The notes beneath the pieces are model-generated. The model was given only the letters and a program-made list of their open reading frames with translations, did no database searches and had not been told where the DNA came from. A stretch of 64,000 bases of DNA from Bugulina stolonifera. Lineage: Eukaryota > Bryozoa > Gymnolaemata > Cheilostomatida > Bugulidae. The stretch covers positions 13,347,501-13,411,500 of the forward strand of contig OW285192.1 of the NCBI GenBank assembly GCA_935421135.1, written 5' to 3'. How positions within the stretch are numbered: the first letter of the stretch is position 1; every line of letters starts with the position of its first letter. This document shows, one piece after another, positions 42,388-56,100 of the stretch. Both the position numbers and the translations under genes were made by a program.

Positions 42388-45300
42388 TTATCCCGATGTA
42401 CGTGGGCAATTATACATCTTCTTGACAACAGGAATATCAGATTTAGCTGAGAGATGGCCAGCTCTGCCCATCATGTTGGTTGTGCTCGTCCCCTTCTTGG
42501 ATGTGATGGTGTTACACGGAGATTTGCATCCGCTCTTTCTAAAGGACTAAAATATAATGTGAACTGTGAGTCATACTCTTGTGTTTCTACTTTCCATTCG
42601 TCACATGATTAGTTTATAGGTCAAGGACTAGTAGACATTCAGTCACTCTCAAAATAAACAAATTGCCTGTTTAGCTTAAGTTGCAATGTCCCCAAAGAAT
42701 AGTATCAAAAGTAGCATTTTGCCTCAAAACATATGGGAATCCAGGCAAATCTCTAATGTATATAAAGCATCTTTCACATTACAGTAATAGATAGAACTAG
42801 CTTAATTCTTATCCTGAAAAAATGTTGGCAAGAGTTGTCATCTCATGCTAATGAGACTCCTACCCTCACACATACATGTAGATACTGGTTAAAACAATAT
42901 GAAGCTAGGGCTAAACGATATAGACTGTGTATCCTTACGGTGCTGCGGTAGTGCATGATACTGGTTGGGTCATAAGGGTACCCATAGCTGGAAACTCCTT
43001 TCTTTGGTCTAAAGTTTGACACCTTGGAAGGGTTGATGTTGTCCCACACAATCTAAAACAGTCCCAACACTCGATAATGTTAAGTATAAATTTAAAATTT
43101 GTTTAGAAATGTTCAAATTAATACAATGCATCATGGGAATGGCACCAGAAAAGAACATCACTATAATAAGCATGGCTAATAAATAAAATGACAGAAGATG
43201 CTACATTAGAAACAAATTACATGCACACAGTTGAAACAAGTAAAGTAAGCGACTTACAGTAACATATTGATCTCTTGAAGGGTGCTGGTGTTCGTGAATT
43301 AGGCCAATAGTGTGACCTAGTTCATGGAGGAGAGTTCTGTGAGAGAAACAGTTCTTTGATAGGTTTATATACTGCCGTTTTCTGATATGACCCAGCGCGG
43401 AGGAACATCTGGAATAAAGTGAACATATTTCTCTCTCCGTCTAACCTAAACCAAATCTCTATGGAGGCATTGCTAGCAGCATTGTAGATGAGCATGAAGC
43501 AATCAAGAGGGAACAACTTCAATACACTACTTACTCCCAATCTCTACATTGTATAATACACTAACAATAAAAATTGTACTTACACTGGAACTGGTTTTCC
43601 TTTAGAATCCATCTTAGTTCTAATCTGCACGTATTTACTCTCACCACTTTTTCTGTACTGAAACTTGAGACAAGTGTATTTTTCCCACTCGTTCATAGCT
43701 TCTCTGACCTTAGACTTACTTCCAGCTATTCAAAGGTAAGTATTGTCAGACTGCATCGTCAACATGCAATAGTGTACCAGTCATAGTCTAGCCTAGGTTC
43801 TAATAGTATACCAGTCGTAGTTTAGCCTAGGTTCTAATAGTATACCAATTGTAGTTTAGCCTGTGTTTATTAGTTATTCCAAAAATATCATTTTCAGAGG
43901 AAAAATTAGGATCCAAAAATTTTGGATCGGATGATGGTCCTGTCACATTTAGAGAGTATTTCATGAAATTACATTGTTATCACAATATCGCAGTGGTATA
44001 CTAGATGTAACAGAGGTCTAGTTCTTGACATTATGATTGTAATATGGGGGAGGGGGGGGGGGTATGTGCAGCTTCTCAACAGAAATTCCACTTCCTATTC
44101 AGAAAAAATAACCATGCAAGAATTCAAGCATGCTAATAGAAACTGGTGTAAGATCTTCAGACTGCAGAGTATAAACAGAGGGCTGACAACTTCAAAGGTC
44201 ATTTATAAAGTATGAGAAGATAAACCATATCTACTGCTACTACTATTGCCACATTGTACTCACCTAGGTTGGTATTATAGCCACATTGTACTGACCTAAG
44301 TTGGTATTATAGCTACATTGTGCTGACCTAGGTTGATGTTGTAGCTACATTGTACTGACCTAGGTTACTATTGTAGCTATATGGAATTCTGCCTTTTGGC
44401 CAGAGACTTGACTTGGAAGAGACACCAGCTCTTTTGTGTATCGACTGTTGGCCATTGTTCCTAACAAAAAATATTACACTTTTAGGTAGCGTAAACCTGT
44501 TTTATGTTTGTTACACAGTCTAAATTCACAGTCTGTTTGTAAACAATAGCTCGTTATTCTTTGATCGTTTCTCACTTTCCAAGATATCCAAGTTGAATTA
44601 GTCACAACAACTATTCTTTATGTTTTTATAATACTAATATTTCAACTTACTCTGGATGGTCTGTGATATGAGGAAACAAAACCTCAAACATTTCAGGGGA
44701 AACAATCATGTCCTCTACCTCTATCATGCCATCCTTCGTCACGTTAGCGAATAGAACACGGTTGTCTACCTCAGACAAAGCTAGCAACATACAATGACCT
44801 ATTTATTAATGTGTCTACAAAACTTTGAGAACATGGTTACAGCGCTAGTACAATGTTGAGAAACATTATCAGACATCGTGGCTAAAACAACTTCTCTTGC
44901 CGAAAAAGATGCCCATAATTGTTTTCACACAAATATGTAGAATGGATAGTGTTGCTATTATTGTACATCTAACCACTTTAGTACTTGGTGTACAGTGCAC
45001 GACACAATTTGATCTAATCTGTAGAAGGAATTGGAAATATTTTAGGTTTGTAAGAAATATTTAAAAAATAAAAGTTGCTTTAGCTGACAATAATTATTAA
45101 TATTTTCCACGAACCACCGTCATCAATGTCGTCATCTGCTCCTTCTTGACCAAATTCATCTTCATCGTCCAGATTCTCTGAATCATCAACTACTACAAGA
45201 AAAATTCGATCAACTTCTCTGTACATACAACATGTACTTTTACAGGTTACATATGTACTGAGGTGTGATCCTGTAATACCGTACTTCATGGAACAATAGG

Positions 45301-46107
45301 GCACATGCTAGGTGTATCTTCATTTACAATTGATACTGAATTCGAGTGTTTGCTTACAACTAATGACAATACAATGGGAAAGGCTCCACGTCTGGTTACA
45401 AGAAGGCTGCTTGTAATAACTTGATTTAAGAACAACTAGTAGGCTGACCAGACCTCTGAAAACCCAATAGTATCCATTGTAGAACATTTCTGTGATAATT
45501 GAAATGTAAGTCAAGACTGTAAATTCATCAGGACATTCTCATTGTGTGGAAAATTTTATTTTAATTTTTAAGAAATTAATAAACCAGATATTACATATAT
45601 GTATAAGGTGTTGTATAACATACGGAAGTCGAAGGTTTCCAGAGTTTTTGCCGTGAACTCATCCAGCTCCTCAGAGTTGGTGGAGAGGAGGAGTGGTGAC
45701 TCATTCTCAGAGAATAAGGCAGCAGCTGCTGCCAAGGACAGCACAGCTGATAGCTGTAATATACATGTATATTATATAAATTCATGGCAGAAATATTGGA
45801 GCTACATAATATCCTACAATGTATATGTACAGTGAAATTATGTGTAATTATTGTAACACATGTAACAGTACGTTCAATTCAAATAATAATTTATATGATA
45901 TGTATCATAAAGTACTAGAAGAGCAAAAAGAACAATAGCTCAGCAAAATACCAAACTAAAACATGTAGAATATTGTTTACATATTATTACATGTGTATTA
46001 AATTGTATTAATTTATATAATAAACAACAGATATACATATACGTATTCAGATGACAGATTAATCATACAATTTAAGATGATCTACTCACAGCTAGGATGA
46101 CTTTCAT
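42388..46107 (-). CDS. Secreted astacin-family zinc metalloprotease (9 exons, 340 aa)
   Basis: Exons in gene order: 46107-46090, 45753-45624, 45192-45115, 44780-44651, 44460-44360, 43725-43584, 43408-43258, 43052-42939, 42546-42388; 1,023 nt, phases consistent. The signal peptide is MKVILALSAVLSLAAAAALF. An acidic propeptide follows (DDSENLDDEDEFGQEGADDD). VEDMIVSPEM near D99 resembles the family's propeptide aspartate-switch segment. The catalytic domain starts after HKR129 with SSLWPKGRIPYSYNS. Zinc site: H228-E-x2-H232-x2-G-x2-H238-E (HELGHTIGLIHEH). Met-turn: SIMHY at 281-285. Core cysteines are in YTCLKF, C201-SS, C220 and the C-terminal YNC. No CUB, EGF or other C-terminal domain, so it is a minimal astacin. 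The donor of the exon ending at 44360 lies in a 4 x 32-bp tandem repeat. The donor at 45114 (GTTCGT) is weak but phase-consistent. Confidence 0.92.
43771..43872. repeat. 34-bp tandem repeat, 3 copies
   Basis: Units start at 43771, 43805 and 43839 (AGTRTACCARTYRTAGTYTA, then GCCTAGGTTCTAAT); the last is diverged. Intronic in the astacin gene, just 5' (gene sense) of the exon beginning at 43725. Confidence 0.8.
44251..44378 (-). repeat. 32-bp tandem repeat x4 made of exon end plus splice donor (astacin gene)
   Basis: Units at 44251-44282, 44283-44314, 44315-44346 and 44347-44378. On the gene strand each unit contains AACCTAG (or AACTTAG) directly followed by GTCAGTAC, GTCAGCAC or GTGAGTAC. Each copy therefore recreates an exon end plus a splice donor. 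Protein homology and phase indicate that the first copy (ending at 44360) is the real donor. The next copy adds 32 nt and shifts the frame. The in-frame addition of 96 nt would meet a stop. Confidence 0.92.
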
Positions 46108-47142
46108 GTTGGAATTGTTGGCAACAATTGCTGTCTGCACGGATGATGCTGTAGTATATTAGGTTCATGTGTCAGGATTGTAGTCTAATATTGTGGGTGG
46201 ATGGCTAGACCACCCAGTATGTTATTAAAAACTTGTGAATCAACAGATGCATGTTCTCAAGTCCCCTATCTTTTATCTGTTAATGGAATTATGTAATGAC
46301 AGTGATCAAGTCCAAGAGATATTTAGTACCATCTGCTAACCCTGCTCCGTACTTCGTCCTACATCCACAGCGGCATATATTCCAACACACATTCAAGCAA
46401 AAATGCAATGAATGACTCTATGTAATTGGCCTTATGCTAAGAACGAACCAATCAAAGTAGTGCTAGTTCATGGTAGGATGATATGCAAGCAAATTGTCTG
46501 TACTATTAGCACAGCATAGCATAGTTGTCAGTTCAACATCGTCAAATATCAAAATTATGCCAGAAGTATATTTTATTTCCAATATATTATAATTATAATA
46601 ATATGATACTTTTTAATCAAGAGACGCTTGTATTATGCTTAAGTGAACAAATGGAATGTCAGCCATATGCTGTATCAGAAACAATGTAAAAGGTAAAAAA
46701 GATAATACAAAAACATCATTTTGAGTATAAAATTGGAATGAAAAGCGAAAGACAGAAATATTTTCTAAATAAGTATAAATAAATAATATACATAAGTTTG
46801 CTGAACTTCAATTTCGATTTTCGTCTGTTTGATTAAGATGATTGCATTAGCATTGCCAGGGCTCCATAACATCAATACAAGTTCCATTGAACTAACATGA
46901 AAAATCTCTCAACAAGTTCTAAATGTGTGAAACCCAAGCAATCACCCCAGATAGAAATTGCTGTGAGCGTAGATAAATTAAAAAACGACAACCATATAAT
47001 CTAATTAGGGTTCAGCATATTCTTAAAGAAAATATTAATAGAGGTAAAAATTTGAAGCTTTAATAAATACGTTGTATAGTTGTTACGAAAGTTACTGATA
47101 TAAAACATAAAGAAAAGGCTAATATTATCACAGCATGTTATA
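46108..47142. other. Intergenic region between astacin and LRP genes
   Basis: About 1 kb, AT-rich. It should hold the astacin promoter and the LRP 3' UTR (same strand, tail to head). Nothing else recognised. Confidence 0.4.
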
Positions 47143-50100
47143 TTATGCTGTTGATTGAGTGTTTTCAGTTGCAGACGAGTCACTCTTGGATGTTGGAGTT
47201 ACGTTATCGTCTACTTTGACTTCACTGATCTCATTCATAAACTCATCTTCGGTAGTGGCTTGGGGGGCGTAAATAGGATTGTCAAACGAAGGGTCACTAA
47301 ATGAGGTCATCTGACTGGGCATTGGTGTGTCATACATTCCAGCATTTGTCTGTATATAACACAATATACATGTATGATATTCTGCATGTATTTTGTAACG
47401 CAAAACAACATAACATATCGCAATGTCATATAAGATAACGTAATGTGATGCATCGTGATGCGACGTGAAACAAATAGTATAGTACAGTATAGTATAGTAT
47501 AATATAATATGTCATATATACATGTAATATGACATAGCAATGTAATATATAATTTTTTAATCACTACAAAAACAGCAAATTTTGGATTAAAAATGAATAG
47601 ACTAGCACCTGTATGCTGTTGGATATTGCGTGATGTAAATGTGAGCATAGGTAGCCTAATAATAGGCTATACACATACATAATATCAATGGCAGGGGTGG
47701 GTGGGTCGGTATCCATATATTTATGCAGGCTGGAAGATATCCAAACTTATAGTATACACATGCACTATACAAAGATGTAGTTGTAGATTAATCACATTGT
47801 ACTTTGGTCAATGCTATGATAGAGAAGATACTTACACCCACAAACACTCTACCAGTTGGACCTTGTTCATATCTAACTGACTGGCTATCAGAGTCTCCAG
47901 GTCTAAACTCTGCACCACCACTTCTGGTGAACATAGCTTTACCTCTGTAACATCAAGTGTAATAGTGAAATAGATACATACCAAGCTTTCAGACCTAACA
48001 TACGCAACATACATGTACAGGTGCTTGTCATATATCGACACAGAACTCACACAACATGCCACTCGATTGTTACTCAACACCAACCTTTTTCTGTATAGAA
48101 AGAAGAGGACCGCAACTCCAATTAATAGTATGAGCACCACCACAACCACTACTGGAACTATAACTTTACTCGGGTTGGTACTGGGGGCGTCACTAACTGA
48201 CTTAGCAGTGTTAACTTCTCTTATTGCTATTTCACACAAACTTCCCTCGTATCCTGAAGTAGACCAGATATTGTTTAACAAAGAATACCAACAATGCTAC
48301 TATAAAACCGCTAAATTCTATTTCTGGTTTATAATATAAACATTGCACATGCAGATGTTACTGGGTATCCTAGTATAACATAATTACACATTTAATGTGG
48401 CTCGTACTTTTAATAAAATCTGCTTTGAAACAACTGAAGGCCTTATGATAACACATAAACTTCAGGTAATGCTATGTGCACACGAGTACAGTTAACACAA
48501 TGACATCTAAATGTGAATACAACAATTGCACATTTTATGCGTGACTGCATAATAGTGTAGACCTGTAACAGACATACCTGGTGTGCATCGGCACTCAGTG
48601 AGGGCCGTGTTAGAGTTGGTAACACATGACCCACCATTCTTACACTGGCAAGAGAGTTGACTCACTCTCCCGATGGATTCTCCTTTCACTAAACCAACAA
48701 CATCCACTCTTACAGGTCATACTAGGACATGTAGTCAACATTATACATGTAAAACATGCTCTATCCAAAATATAACACAATGACCATATACTCAAGCAGT
48801 GGTAATGCTTTCTATTTCATGCCTGACACATCTGGTACTGCATTAAAGTGAAAAAAGCAAAAAAAGATACTCAATAAATGTCTCATTGAAGAAATGACAC
48901 ATGTTAAGAGAAGTTGTACAAGCTGAATGATAATCTCGCAGTGAATATCGGGTGAGACTAGAGAATTGTTGCTACTACCCATTGAAGAACTGAGATTTCC
49001 TCCATACTATCATCAAGCACATGATACATGAAACATAGACATAGAAATACACATACTGCACAGTTCTTAACAAACCTGGATCGCATTCCGCAGTAGCAAG
49101 GCGGTCAGAGTCAGGGCATACACATACCGGCCCCGTAAATGATCCAAGACACATATGTTCACATCCCTTATTGGCACAAGTTGATTCTGAGGCTAGAAAA
49201 ATAGCAAACATACATACTGTAATTTTGTATATAAATAATTTTGAGTACTCTTTTATAAATAATATCTGCACATGTATAACAGTTACATGTAAACAGCGAT
49301 TCAAACACAAAAATCCCAATATTTTATGGTATGTACTTCAATAAAACTATTGCTTTATCACAAGAAACGCAACTCTAGAGTAAAATAATGCTACACAGAG
49401 AAGTGACTCACAGTCACTGGGTAGAGCTGATGGATGGTAAAGTTGGAGGTCATTAGTTCTTGGTAAACCTGTAATCAGAATCTGGTTTCTGGTTCTGTGG
49501 TCAAATAGGTCCATTCTGTAGAGAGTGCCATTAGTCTCAGACAGGAAATACATGTAGCCTGCAAACACCTGCAGTCCTACGGGTGAGCCGAGACCTAAAT
49601 ATAGACACCAGGAGAAAATGTGTTCACATATTTACTAGTGATAATTATCTGCTATTCCAATGTACACTAAAGGTAGAAAGTATTAGTGAGTTTAAAGATT
49701 TACTGTCTTGTAGAGTTACCTTCTCTTGAAAGACATAATTACTACATTGAAATTATATATCTGGGACTTCCTATTTTGGCATTTTTACTCACTTTTAGAA
49801 GCAATTATTCGGGAGACATCACCACCATCTTTGTTCATTGTCCAAATAGTGTTAGTCTTCCTGTCGCACCAGAACACTCTGTGTTCCTTATAGTAGTCGA
49901 TAGTTAAACCTACATAAAAGGTAAGTTAGTATATAAAAGCAGTTTAAAGAAAATTCCATAACAATGTTGCCACAAACACTCCAATACCCTGTAAATTTTC
50001 ATTTTGTATAAGTCAGAATTTGCCGCAAAGATGTGATACAGGGCCAAGTTAGCAGACAAACTGTAATATGTATGTGAATAAGTGCATTGGGCAATGGGCA

Positions 50101-53100
50101 AACATTTAATTTGGCATAAAATAATTTCCTGTATAAAGCAGTAGAATTCATTATTTATGTTAAAATGTATAAGCAAGTACTATACACTAACCTGTGGGAT
50201 AAAACACCTCAGCCTGGTCCACTAATACTGTGCTATTCCTACCATCCAGAGACACCCTCTCTATAGTAGTAGGTCCTTTGTACTTCTTATATACCACATA
50301 AAGGTAACTAAAACCATACATACAACCATGTATATACATTATTTTTATTACCACCATGAGCCAAGAGAATTGGACTGGTTCAGTTCAAAAGAGTGTTATG
50401 TTAGACCCTAAGGCTATACTTGTATTTATGTGATGTCATTGCATTGGATAGACTTTCCTGTAGTGGAATAGCCTGTGAAACAACATCTAGCCAACACCTT
50501 CCAAACAAAGTGCAGTACTAACTCACTTTTCATGTGATGTTGTGGAATACCTTACAATTTGATGTAAAGTAGATGATACAATGAACTCAGTTCATCTAAT
50601 TACTACTTAATGTTTGCCGGAATATGACTCACCCAATGAGTGGGTTCACTGCTATTAGCCCGGGTTCATCAGGTTGTCTTTGGTACACAGTCTTTGTATA
50701 CACTAACGGACTAAATGTTGCAGCCATCACTCGAGGGTTGTCAGAGCTCGTAGTAAAGTAAAGAATTCTGAAAAAGAGATCAGATTTAACAGATGTGGTG
50801 CTGCCATAACAGATGTGGTGCTGCCACTTTTGCATCAAGTCAATCAAATTACAAAGAATAACATATATACACATCACAGGTATTTACTTAGAGCTTGGTG
50901 GTAAAACTAATAGCGCACACTGTTTCATAATATTGATACAAAAATTGTTCTAATATTATTGTGATGGTACAGGACATTTGTATACGACTCCAACTCCCGG
51001 ACGAAGCTCCACCGCACCCTAAGTGCCTAGTAGTTGTTACAGCGCTACTCACCTGACACTAACATTCTCACAATTAGTGCTCGTATACTTACCCTTAACT
51101 GCATTGCATGTTCAAAGTACTTAATTACCGTCTATATATACATGTCTCCATGTGTTTATGCTCATTCCTTATTCATGTATCTTACTATATGTTGTTATAC
51201 ATAGTCACATGAATGTTTCTAAGTCTTTTAATGCCTTTTATACCCATGTACAGAGGCCCGACCTCTCAGAATCCATTGATATTCATTTTGTACATGAATT
51301 GGACCATTATAAGCAACTTTTGTAGAACCCGACCTATTTTGGGTCGGCCGTCGGGCTTCCGGCGGCCATCTTGTTGCGCAACTTCCGGACGACCACACGT
51401 CGTCTTTTCCCGACGTCATGTCGGCCGGAAGTCCTTATACTATATAAAGGGCACTGTTTTACTGTTCATTGTCTCAGTCTACGCTTGGCTTTCAATAAAG
51501 ACACATCTATACTTGATACAGGGACTTTCTCTTCCTTTTACTAGGTCATTCGCTCTGCGAACCGCCTACTAGGTTGAATTACTCTCTTTCATTGTATAGT
51601 CTGAAGGTCGGACTTGAGATCAGATGGGTCGTCTTTGGTAGTATTTGGGCTACTGAGACCGCTCGATCTTTCATGTAATGCGAAGTCCTATTACCACTCA
51701 TAGGCACTTCATTTCTGGGTCGATAGTCGTCCAAGGACGACCGCACCAAAACACAGAAACCATTACATTGGTGGCAGCGGTGGGATTCTAAGGTCGTACT
51801 CTTACGATACGAAGAGAAGGAAGGTGACCTCGGCCTCGGGTGACCGACCGACCTCATTCTTCAATACTTCTACGGCGATTTAGGACTCGGACCCGGGAAC
51901 CTTGGATACGAGAAGGTGACAAACGCTAAAGTGCACCCATAATTCTCGTGGTTCCGCTGGATGTAGCCCGACCTACGCCGGATCTTCAATCAAAGACCGA
52001 CCTCGGATCCAGAACAGATTGACGGTACTCAGTACGACCATTAGGCCGACACGGCCTAACAAACTACGGTAGTTAACTAGCTACCCGACACCCTACAGAC
52101 ATCAAACCGAGGACGACACGTCCCCTCCATCAAAGAGGCTCCATCTATACTCAGCAATGGCTAGCGATATAGACAGGCTAGTAGAGGTAATCGGACAGTA
52201 CATAGAAGTAGCTCGACCTCAGCCGCCTCAACCCTCTTTCAAGACACCACAGTTCGACGGACAAGGAGACGTCGAGTTCTTTATAGAACAATTCCTGACC
52301 ATAGCCGAGGCAAACGACTGGAGCCCGGCAGCCATGTACCTTCACCTAAGAGAGGCCCTCAAGGGACCGGCACAAGAATGTGGCCGACCCGGCACCTCAG
52401 AAGGGATCTTCGAAGCTCTACGCGCCCGATACGGGTTAACTGATAAAGAAGCTAGACTCCAGCTCATACAGCTGCGGAAAGATCCCGGCATGTCATTACA
52501 AGAACATGCCACCTTAGTCAAGAAACTTGTACATGTGGCTTTCCAGGAACTACCCGAAGCGCACCGCCGGGTATTGGCTGTGGAAAACTTCAGTAACTCT
52601 CTTGAGGACGGACACCTACAGAGACACCTCTTGGCAATAAACCCCAGAGACGTGGACTCGGCCGTCCGAGCCGGAAATGACTTCCTGCTCGTCAAGGGAC
52701 CTTCCCGTGGAAGTAAAGCACACCAAATCAGGGCAGTCACAGAACCCGAGCCGGAGACACCCCAAATAAATACAGTGGACTCCGACCTGACCTGGATCAA
52801 CGACCTGAAAGAGGCCATCCAGACACTCAGCCAAGAAGTCAGACGACTTCGAGGACTACTAGACGCCCCCAGAGCGCCAGGACCTCGGAACAGACCCTCC
52901 TGGCAGACCAGCAAAAAGCCTGGTCCCCCTCCTCAACGGACCAATGGGAACACTCCCCCCACATATCCTGAGCCGCCAGTACCCGAGTCGGGAAAAGGCT
53001 CCGGCCCGAGACAGTAGAGGCTGGCACTCGGGCCCTACAAGTTCCTCACACCTCTCACATTTCCATCTCGGAAGACCGTCCCAAGTATCCGGTCGGCAAG

Positions 53101-56100
53101 GCCGACCCCCCTTCTAAAACAGTGACTCAAGTGACGTATGTGAAGCCGCATGTACCTAGCCTGTACATACAAGGACGACTATGTAGCCAAGATGTAACCC
53201 TACTCTTGGACACGGGCTGTACGACCAACCTAATATCACCCCGCATCCTGAAGAAGCTGCAGAGACCCGACCTAGAGGTCCTACCAGTAAGTCAGCCATA
53301 TGGCAAGATGGCCGACGGCTCGACTCTCAGGTTCGAGGGAATGGTAAGGCTACCTATGGTAGTCGGTCGTACCTTTAGCCAAGAACTGTTCCTCATCGGC
53401 TCCATACCAGAAGATGGCGTCCTAGGGATGCCCTACCTGACTAAACACAAGTGCTCTGTAAACTGCCATACCGCAAAGGTATACACCAGCCGAGATCAAT
53501 GGCCGTGTGTCAATAGAACGGGAAGCCCTTATACATTGAGGACGATGCCTGAGATGAAGCCTAGTACGCCTCCGCCCGACGTCGATGACTCATGCCGACG
53601 TCAAGGACACCCCACAAGAGGATCCAGGGCCGAGGGAGGAACGGATAATTCAGTACCTAGTACACCTGCGCCCGACGTTGATGATCAATGCCGACGTCAA
53701 GGACACCCCAACAGAGGATCCAGGGCCAAGGGAGGAACGGGAAGCTCATCACTTAGTACACCTGCGCCCGACGTCGATGATCAATGCCGACGTCAAGGAC
53801 ACCCCCACAGAGGATCCAGGGCCGAGGGAGGAAAAGGATCATTACCGCCCAGTACAACTCCGCATGGCGTCGAAGTACAATGCCGACGCCCTGGCCACCC
53901 GATAGGGGGGCTAGAAGCCGAGGGAGGAACAGCGAAGAAAAAGAGGCAAGTAGAGGACCAGGGCCGACAGGCTAAAAAGCCGCGCATCCAGGAGCGTAGA
54001 CAAGGCGCAAACCGCCTCGAGGAAGGAGCTGTCGACTATTTCCAGCACCCGATATTCCCGCCGCCCGACTGGGGCAGAGGTTCAAAAGGTAGACCCTCCT
54101 ACGTCCGGATGCTAACGCCCTACACTAGGGAAAACAGACCCCTATCATACAGGAGGAAGGCCCGGTGGAAGCGAGGCCGACCCCCAGAGGTTATACTAGA
54201 AGAAATTCATCACAAATGGGCTGCCCAGACGACTACCTATCGTAGGCCGACACGGCCAGGCCCGTGTTTACTCTCCAATTCCACAGACGGATCCGGTGAC
54301 CCAGACAACCTTGAGATCAAAATAGATCCAACAACAGGGGTCAGACAAGTGCACTTCCGCCGCAACGTAGTTCTACTACATGGTGAGAAGCCAGGTGTTG
54401 CAGGCATAACGTCGCACACCACAAGGAGAACCAGGGCAGCCCCCACACCTATAAAAGGTCAGGATCCAGATGGATCCCCCAGTACCTTCACCACCACCAC
54501 TCAGTCAACACCTAGTCGGACAACAGAGCACTCTATTCGAGACTCCTCAACAAGGACGGTGCCCTCCCTAGTCGGCCTACTCATGGACTTGCCAGGTGAG
54601 CCAATAGACTTGGACGAGGTACTGTTGCTTTTGGACGACGACGACTTATATGCTGATCTCGGGAACTCCTCGAGGGATGAGGTCGTGTCAGTCGGGTCGG
54701 GTCATACTGAAGTACCTTCGGTGCTTCAGGACGATGCCGTCCTAACCGACTCGGACATGCACCGCCTCCCCTCCGGGACGACCTCGGACACGCATATGTA
54801 CTCCAATAACATTGTACACCATGTGACTGAGTCGGGTGACGAAGACGACTCGGCCTACGCAAACATTGATAATCTAAATGATCAACCTCTTGTATCTACA
54901 CTTTCTCTTATAGAGACCTCTCCAGAGACGCCTATGCCGCAGTCTCAACTTTGCTGGATCTCTCCACGGACCAGTAGTGATATACGTCGGACAGCCCGAT
55001 GTAAAGGAAGGAACTCCTATTGTCGACTATGTAAGCTAGAAGGGACGGAGAACACCATCAAGGCTCACACACGCCAACACTTTACCCAGTTCTTCTGTTC
55101 CTGTGGAGTCAGCGCCCGTGATGCAGAGACTGTCTATCGGCACCAAAGCCAGACAGGCCACGGAGCCATCCAGTATGAAGTGGATTCCCACATGTTCCAG
55201 CTTTTCCTCAAGGCGATGAAGCTCGACAAGAGGGTCGCTTACCCCTCATGCATCCCAGCAGACGTAGGACCGAAACCTTTCACTATACCAGCTCCTCCAG
55301 AAGCTGAAGCCAGAGCAGCAGTGGTGCGACTGACACCTCCTCCTGCCCCAAAGAAAACAAGTAAAAGAAAGTCGCCCTGGGAGCGACTAGGCAGTCCAAA
55401 GCGACCACAGACTCGTATGGACCCTCCAGCCTTGGATCACCGAGGGACTGATACTTACGACATACCCAAACGTCGGCCCCGGCCGCCTAAGGCTAGACCC
55501 GGATCAGACAAGGCCGTCCCGTTGTCGACCAGCCCTCCAGATACTAAAAATACAAAGAAGACTCTTGAATCCCGCACCCCTACAGCAGAATTCCAGAAGG
55601 AGAGAGAACGATTGTGTGCTACTCTGAACAATCGTCTCGGACGCCTCAGGCACCAATTGCACATACTCCAGCAGAGACTTCTTCACTCACATGTTAGAGA
55701 CCGGCTTACTATAGTCCAGCAGACGGAAGCCGTACAGGACGAAATATCCCTCCACCAACGGCTCACGGAGCAGATCCTTAGACATACTCGGAGAGATAGT
55801 GCCAAGGATCGGGGGGCTATGTGATGGTACAGGACATTTGTATACGACTCCAACTCCCGGACGAAGCTCCACCGCACCCTAAGTGCCTAGTAGTTGTTAC
55901 AGCGCTACTCACCTGACACTAACATTCTCACAATTAGTGCTCGTATACTTACCCTTAACTGCATTGCATGTTCAAAGTACTTAATTACCGTCTATATATA
56001 CATGTCTCCATGTGTTTATGCTCATTCCTTATTCATGTATCTTACTATATGTTGTTATACATAGTCACATGAATGTTTCTAAGTCTTTTAATGCCTTTTA

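Noticed and set aside
51213..51572. 119-aa open frame in the LTR, repeated at 56073-56432
   Set aside because: It crosses the TATA box and polyadenylation signal and shows no protein-like pattern; its repetition only reflects the two LTRs.
52342..52914. 190-aa antisense open frame inside Gag
   Set aside because: Shadow of the GC-rich Gag coding strand.
53860..53905. YNADALATR in another frame, like the end of a Ty3 RNase H/connection segment
   Set aside because: It lies in a different frame from the long ORF, within the diverged fourth 96-bp repeat, with no other RT or RNase H motif around it; likely chance.
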